Part shown: positions 5,416 through 8,151 of the stretch, in pieces
How the letters are laid out: each line of letters starts with the position of its first letter
Position numbering within the stretch: position 1 is the stretch's first letter
DNA from: an uncultured Neisseria sp.
GTDB taxonomy: Bacteria; Pseudomonadota; Gammaproteobacteria; Burkholderiales; Neisseriaceae
Assembly: GCA_927911515.1 (NCBI GenBank)
Contig: CAKMQH010000182.1
Span: forward strand, 1 to 8,151
Reading direction: 5' to 3'
Length of the DNA: 8,151 bases
Translations under genes and position numbers: made by a program
Notes under the pieces: model-generated
Seen by the model: the letters and a program-made list of their open reading frames with translations, nothing else
Database searches by the model: none
Told to the model about the DNA's origin: nothing

Positions 5416-5458
5416 TTGAGAGAACCTAAATTCTGATTCTCAAGGCTCGATTTGTCAA
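5416..5458 (-). promoter_or_regulatory. Promoter of the ash-replication operon, with inverted repeat over the -10 box
   Basis: On the minus strand a consensus -35 TTGACA (5453-5458) and CAGAAT (5430-5435) are 17 bp apart. The inverted repeat TTGAGA/TCTCAA (5416-5421 and 5438-5443) brackets the -10 box, a fitting place for a repressor. The transcript would start near 5423 and run into the attenuator at 5378-5408 before reaching ash and the replication genes. Confidence 0.6.
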
Positions 5459-5478
5459 ATGATTTTTGCATCAGACGG

Positions 5479-6018
5479 CTAAAATTTTTTATCCACGATA
5501 ATCATGGTTATTACATACCCGATGCGCTCTGTATCTTCTCCAACGGTTCCGATGATGTCTTCAAGCGTAATTTCACTGTACGGCTTATTGAAAAAAGCCT
5601 TAATGACTTGCTGCATTTCATCGTCCGTTAACGGCGGGGTGTATTTTTCCTGTTTCGTGCTGACTTCCGCCTCTGCCTTGATTTCCGCCTTATCTACCAG
5701 CAAGCCCAGCATTTTTGCTTTGCCCATCGTTGCCGATACCGCCGCGCTGCTTTGCGGGGTAGGGGCTGCCAGTGCCGCCGCCCGTGCCTGTTCCAATTCG
5801 TGCAACAAGTCGCCCACCGTTACCGCGTGTCGTTGCCGCGCTTCTTCCTTTAAGCCGTCCACCATCGCGGAAATATCGGGGTCTTGAAGCAGCTTATAGG
5901 CTTCATTCGTTACCGTTTCGGGCTTCATGTTGTCGGTGTTGTAGGCTTGCCGGTATGCTTCGCTCGCATTGCCCGTTTCCACATACAGACGGGCAAACTG
6001 TTCTTGTTTCGGGGTCAT
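5479..6018 (-). CDS. terS: Phage terminase small subunit (TerS, Terminase_2-like)
   Basis: This 179-residue protein begins MTPKQEQFARLYVETGNASE and continues AYRQAYNTDNMKPETVTNEA, the hallmark N-terminal DNA-binding helices of small terminases (about residues 1-55). An oligomerising helical part follows (about 55-115, with HELEQARAAALAAPTPQSSA and GKAKMLGLLVDKAEIK), then a C-terminal tail (about 127-179) that in phages contacts the large subunit. Length and start are normal; AAAGGA lies about ten bases before the ATG. The small subunit picks the DNA to be packaged, while cutting and pumping need TerL. No large terminase, portal or capsid gene is in the window, which is the PICI situation: an island-borne TerS that redirects the helper's terminase. 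It lies downstream of alpA and the coiled-coil gene. Confidence 0.9.
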   Translation of the reverse strand: MTPKQEQFARLYVETGNASEAYRQAYNTDNMKPETVTNEAYKLLQDPDISAMVDGLKEEARQRHAVTVGDLLHELEQARAAALAAPTPQSSAAVSATMGKAKMLGLLVDKAEIKAEAEVSTKQEKYTPPLTDDEMQQVIKAFFNKPYSEITLEDIIGTVGEDTERIGYVITMIIVDKKF

Positions 6019-6038
6019 GTCCTTAATCCTTTCAGAAC

Positions 6039-6073
6039 GCCGCCCAGCAGCGATTTTTCTGCCTTTGGGCGGC
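6039..6073 (-). other. Strong hairpin immediately upstream of terS
   Basis: GCCGCCCA (6039-6046) pairs perfectly with TGGGCGGC (6066-6073); inside, GCAG (6047-6050) pairs with CTGC (6059-6062) around an 8-base loop, leaving a 3-base bulge. No T run follows on the minus strand. It sits between the coiled-coil gene and the terS ribosome site, so it may protect or pause the mRNA. Because packaging sites often lie beside terS, a DNA role is also possible. Confidence 0.45.
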
Positions 6074-6086
6074 TGTTTGAGTGTTG

Positions 6087-6785
6087 CTATTTCAAATTGT
6101 CCAAAGCCGCTTCTTTTTCTTTCTCTACGTCTTCCAAGATGTCGAAAATGGCGTTTTCTTCTCCGCCTGTGCCGTCCATCATGTTGAAGAAGCCGGGCAA
6201 ACGTAAATCAATGATTCTATCTGGCATGGATTGCCCATAGGACGGACAATCAACCCGCAAACCGTTTTCAAAAAGCTTCATTCTCATCTCAGCGGAGGCT
6301 TTACCGATCCCCACCAATTTCGCGGCCGCTTTGATATAGGCGTGCGCGGCTTCCATATATTCGGGCAAGTGGGTTTCTTCTATGTCGATGATAAACATCT
6401 CATAGCGGGAAACGGACAATAAATTGCGAAGCTCTGAAATGCGGTTCAGATGTTGGCGGCGTTCATCAAAAAGGCTTTCCAACAGTTCTTTTTGCGCTTC
6501 CAGCATATCGGCGGCGCGGTCTGCTTCTTCGCGTTTGGCGGCAATCTCTGAATCAAGCCCTTTGGCTTCTTCGCTGTTTGTGGGTTTGCCCATTTTCAAC
6601 AAATTTGCAAATATGCCTTTGCGCCTGTTTCGTAGCCCTGCAAATTCATTGATTACCGCCTGCGCTTCTGTAACACCAGCTTCCGCCGCTTCAATTTGGG
6701 CGGTCAGTTCGCTGCATTTGTCTTCTACTTCTTTCAGTAACTTTTGACGGGTCGCAAAAGTTGTCTTTGTATATTCGATATTCAT
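6087..6785 (-). CDS. Hypothetical coiled-coil protein, 232 residues
   Basis: A good ribosome site (AGGA, about nine bases before the ATG) supports the start. Two long charged helices are visible, about residues 14-50 (LLKEVEDKCSELTAQIEAAE) and 75-125 (SEIAAKREEADRAADMLEAQ and ERRQHLNRISELRNLL), separated by a basic RNRRKGIFANLLKMGKP loop. The C-terminal third (about 125-232) looks globular, with a GFFNMMDGTGGEENAIFDIL segment and an acidic-basic end. There is no membrane segment. I do not recognise a family. Being next to terS and of early-gene type, it is a candidate for a helper-interference or capsid-remodelling protein, but scaffold-like coiled coils are common and this is only a guess. 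Confidence 0.75.
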   Translation of the reverse strand: MNIEYTKTTFATRQKLLKEVEDKCSELTAQIEAAEAGVTEAQAVINEFAGLRNRRKGIFANLLKMGKPTNSEEAKGLDSEIAAKREEADRAADMLEAQKELLESLFDERRQHLNRISELRNLLSVSRYEMFIIDIEETHLPEYMEAAHAYIKAAAKLVGIGKASAEMRMKLFENGLRVDCPSYGQSMPDRIIDLRLPGFFNMMDGTGGEENAIFDILEDVEKEKEAALDNLK

Positions 6786-6801
6786 AGTTAAAATTCCTGA
6801 T

Positions 6802-7041
6802 TTAATTGATTAATACGAACCGACCGCGTTTCACGGTTTCGCCGAATTGGTTGGTTACTTCTTCCATCACGGTAACGATGTCATGCCCCGCCCTGCGAAG
6901 CTCCATGATGCGCGTGTTGTAGCCTAATATACCCATTTGAGTAAGCTCCCATGATGTAACGCTGCCCTGCTTCAATCGGGATAAAACGCGCTCTTTTTGG
7001 CTTGGCATTTTTGCCTTGCCGTTGGTAGAATAATCGCTCAT
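6802..7041 (-). CDS. Small helix-turn-helix protein, 79 residues
   Basis: The start at 7041 is preferred over one 48 codons upstream: it has GGAAAGG about ten bases before it, and the longer version would overlap most of alpA's end and add an unconserved-looking basic tail. The product has a winged-helix-type HTH at about residues 12-55 (PSQKERVLSRLKQGSVTSWE, LTQMGILGYNTRIMELRRAG, then HDIV), followed by a wing-like GETVKRGRFVLIN hairpin. This resembles the small phage HTH domain proteins often found beside replication or excision genes. It probably binds DNA in the island. It lies 64 bases after alpA and 16 before the coiled-coil gene, probably in the same transcript. Confidence 0.8.
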   Translation of the reverse strand: MSDYSTNGKAKMPSQKERVLSRLKQGSVTSWELTQMGILGYNTRIMELRRAGHDIVTVMEEVTNQFGETVKRGRFVLIN

Positions 7042-7056
7042 GCTTAATAATCCTTT

Positions 7057-7083
7057 CCGCCGTCTGAATGTCCTTTCAGGCGG
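7057..7083 (-). other. Hairpin with partial uptake sequence in the leader of the HTH gene
   Basis: CCGCC (7057-7061) with TGAA (7065-7068) pairs with TTCA (7075-7078) and GGCGG (7079-7083), leaving a 3-base bulge and 6-base loop. The left arm contains GCCGTCTGAA (7059-7068), the 10-mer core of the other Neisseria uptake dialects, without their AT or AG prefix. It lies just before the HTH gene's ribosome site. Confidence 0.5.
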
Positions 7084-7105
7084 TATTTGTTTTGCGCCTG
7101 ATAAA

Positions 7106-7321
7106 TTAATTTGCCTGCTCTTCGCGTTTGGCTGCCAGTTTGCCGATATAGTCGTCAATCTCGCTTGCAAGCCAACCCGTCGCATTTGCGGAAATTTTGA
7201 ACGGGCGGGGAAAATCAGGGCGGTAATGGCGGCTTTTTGGGTTTACCCAATTCCAAATAGTCGCCCGTGAAACACCTAATGCGCGGGCGGTATCGTCTGC
7301 TCTCAATACTGTGTTATTCAT
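7106..7321 (-). CDS. alpA: AlpA-family regulator (excisionase-like HTH)
   Basis: This 71-residue protein matches the AlpA/excisionase type of MerR-fold regulator: an HTH near residues 9-27 (DDTARALGVSRATIWNWVN) and then the typical PRPFKISANATGWLASEIDDY segment in two parts (FPRPFKIS, TGWLASEIDDYI) with the conserved W-x-x-x-E/D-I helix. In P4-like and PICI islands AlpA activates or coordinates excision and is the key early gene. AGGAT and AAAGG precede the ATG. The upstream region has a promoter with palindromic spacer (7363-7392) and three 21-bp repeats (7401-7457), suggesting tight control. The family is firm; whether it acts as activator, excisionase or both is inferred. Confidence 0.88.
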   Translation of the reverse strand: MNNTVLRADDTARALGVSRATIWNWVNPKSRHYRPDFPRPFKISANATGWLASEIDDYIGKLAAKREEQAN

Positions 7322-7360
7322 ATCCTATTGCCTTTCTTGAATCGGATTAGATGACAGGCA

Positions 7361-7392
7361 AAAATATAGCCGCCCATGTGGGCGGCTGTTAA
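7361..7392 (-). promoter_or_regulatory. Probable alpA promoter with palindromic spacer; may double as terminator
   Basis: On the minus strand TTAACA (7387-7392) and TATATT (7363-7368), each 5 of 6 to consensus, are 18 bp apart. The spacer itself (7369-7386) is a perfect inverted repeat, GCCGCCCA and TGGGCGGC around two bases, an operator layout known from MerR-type promoters. The same stem followed by TATATTTTT would also be an intrinsic terminator for the 208-residue gene ending at 7449. Both readings fit. Confidence 0.6.
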
Positions 7393-7400
7393 GGAAGTAG

Positions 7401-7457
7401 CGTGTTGATTTCATGAAACACCGTGTTGATTTCATGAAGTCAGCTTGTTCATTTCAT
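7401..7457 (-). repeat. Three 21-bp-phased direct repeats upstream of the alpA promoter
   Basis: CGTGTTGATTTCATGAA is perfectly repeated at 7401-7417 and 7422-7438. A third copy, differing at one base in TGTTCATTTCAT (7446-7457), follows at exactly the same 21-bp period and covers the end of the 208-residue gene. On the minus strand each unit starts with the palindrome TTCATGAA (the third is diverged). A 21-bp period equals two helical turns, so proteins would bind on one face, just upstream of the -35 box. Confidence 0.7.
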
Positions 7458-8075
7458 ATTTTTCTGAAACTGGTTTACCCAAGCTGTAACCGTTCTTTCT
7501 GTCGGAACATCGGGGGCTGGGATTTCATCGTCATCAATTTTGCGGATAATCAGGCGGATTAATTCAGCTTTCCCCCCTCTTTCATTCAGCTTTTCCTTTC
7601 TTTCTTCCAATAACTGATTTACGGCAGCTATCGTTCCCGCTTTTTCATAGGGGCTTTGCTTGGCTTTACCTGCTTTGCGGGCGTTTTCTATAATAGATTG
7701 CATACCTATTTCGCCTGAATTTGATTCAAGTTCTATTAGTCCGATTGAATCAGTTATTAGGTTTGCAAGTCCCTGAAATTTATAGAATCTATCCTCATAA
7801 CTAAGGCTGTCAAAATCTGTTACATAATCAAAAATAGCTTTTGCTGTAAATACATGCTGCATTTCCACCAGTGTTTTCCAGTCTTGCCCATAAGACAAGC
7901 CCTGAATTACAGGTTTTAATTGTTCTTGATAATTATAGGGTTCTTCAAATTCCTCCTCGAATTTTTTGATTGCCTCAAAACATTCTTGCTCCGTCTTTTC
8001 GATTTCCTCTGTACTTTTCTGTTTCCAGCAAAATGATTCAGGCGTGTGGTCAGTGGCATAAAAGGCTCTTCTCAT
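7449..8075 (-). CDS. Hypothetical protein, 208 residues, 5' end uncertain
   Basis: The product is acidic at its N-terminal half (EEIEKTEQECFEAIKKFEEE), mixed in the middle, and basic-helical at the end, where GGKAELIRLIIRKIDDDEIP followed by PTERTVTAWVNQFQKNMK looks like a DNA-binding helix pair. No family is recognised and there is no membrane segment. GC content is visibly lower than in the replication genes, hinting at a different origin. The ATG at 8075 has AAAAGG a few bases before it (GAAAAGGTT), but the open frame goes on upstream to 8135 with plausible residues (FGKALGAYWFNAEKV) and no start codon, past a run of eight T on the plus strand (8121-8128). The true start may be 8075, or the gene may be longer and frameshifted. 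Its stop overlaps the third 21-bp repeat. Confidence 0.68.
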   Translation of the reverse strand: MRRAFYATDHTPESFCWKQKSTEEIEKTEQECFEAIKKFEEEFEEPYNYQEQLKPVIQGLSYGQDWKTLVEMQHVFTAKAIFDYVTDFDSLSYEDRFYKFQGLANLITDSIGLIELESNSGEIGMQSIIENARKAGKAKQSPYEKAGTIAAVNQLLEERKEKLNERGGKAELIRLIIRKIDDDEIPAPDVPTERTVTAWVNQFQKNMK

Positions 8076-8151
8076 AACCTTTTCAGCATTAAACCAATAT
8101 GCCCCTAGTGCTTTGCCAAATTTTTTTTGTACCTTTTATTTGATAAATAGC
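8076..8151 (-). other. Open frame upstream of the hypothetical gene, cut by window edge
   Basis: No complete feature is seen. The frame of the downstream gene stays open from 8075 to an in-frame TAA at 8136-8138 without ATG, GTG or TTG. An eight-A tract on the minus strand (8121-8128) is the obvious place for a frameshift that would join it to sequence beyond the window. Confidence 0.35.

Noticed and set aside
7042..7185. Longer start for the HTH gene (127 residues)
   Set aside because: The added segment is basic, overlaps alpA and has no ribosome site, whereas the start at 7041 has one.

Overview
The window most likely comes from a commensal Neisseria of the mucosa/sicca group. It holds four plus-strand copies and one minus-strand copy of the 12-mer AGGTCGTCTGAA, which I recall as the DNA uptake sequence dialect of that group. 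Its left edge (1-59) matches from memory the terminal part of a Correia repeat enclosed element (CREE), a Neisseria miniature transposon. No database search was possible, so all names rest on motifs, gene order and recall.

The rest looks like most of a small integrated phage satellite of the P4 / phage-inducible chromosomal island (PICI) type, not a complete prophage. All genes lie on the minus strand, so the island reads from right to left. Its left boundary is probably at 136-154, a 19-bp fragment resembling the 3' end of a tRNA gene, followed by what would be that tRNA's own terminator (101-124). The integrase was not found and would be expected beyond the right edge, next to the intact tRNA.

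Layout in transcription order. (1) A hypothetical 208-residue gene (8075-7449). (2) A control region with three 21-bp direct repeats (7401-7457) and a promoter whose spacer is a perfect inverted repeat (7363-7392), followed by an AlpA/excisionase-like regulator (7321-7106), a small HTH protein (7041-6802), a coiled-coil protein (6785-6087) and a phage terminase small subunit (6018-5479). (3) A second promoter (5430-5458) followed at once by an attenuator-like hairpin (5378-5408), then a 44-residue Ash/Icd-like protein (5347-5213), three small unknown proteins, a Zn-ribbon/Toprim primase (4423-3303, split by a one-base frameshift), a DUF927-type helicase (3306-1558) and a small coupled ORF (1561-1340). 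Four consecutive stop/start pairs in this module overlap as ATGA, so it is a tightly coupled replication operon. (4) About 270 bp with a dozen GTGGTTACC-type iterons (1018-1284), the likely replication origin. (5) A HigBA-type toxin-antitoxin pair (944-292) with its own promoter and operator, then integrase arm-like repeats and the attachment core.

A working model: AlpA and the HTH protein control excision and early expression; the primase, helicase and iterons replicate the excised island; the island's own small terminase directs a helper phage's large terminase and capsids to package island DNA; HigBA stabilises the element. No capsid, portal, tail, large terminase or lysis gene is visible, which is what suggests a satellite. 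The host-dialect uptake sequences inside island genes suggest it could also move by natural transformation.
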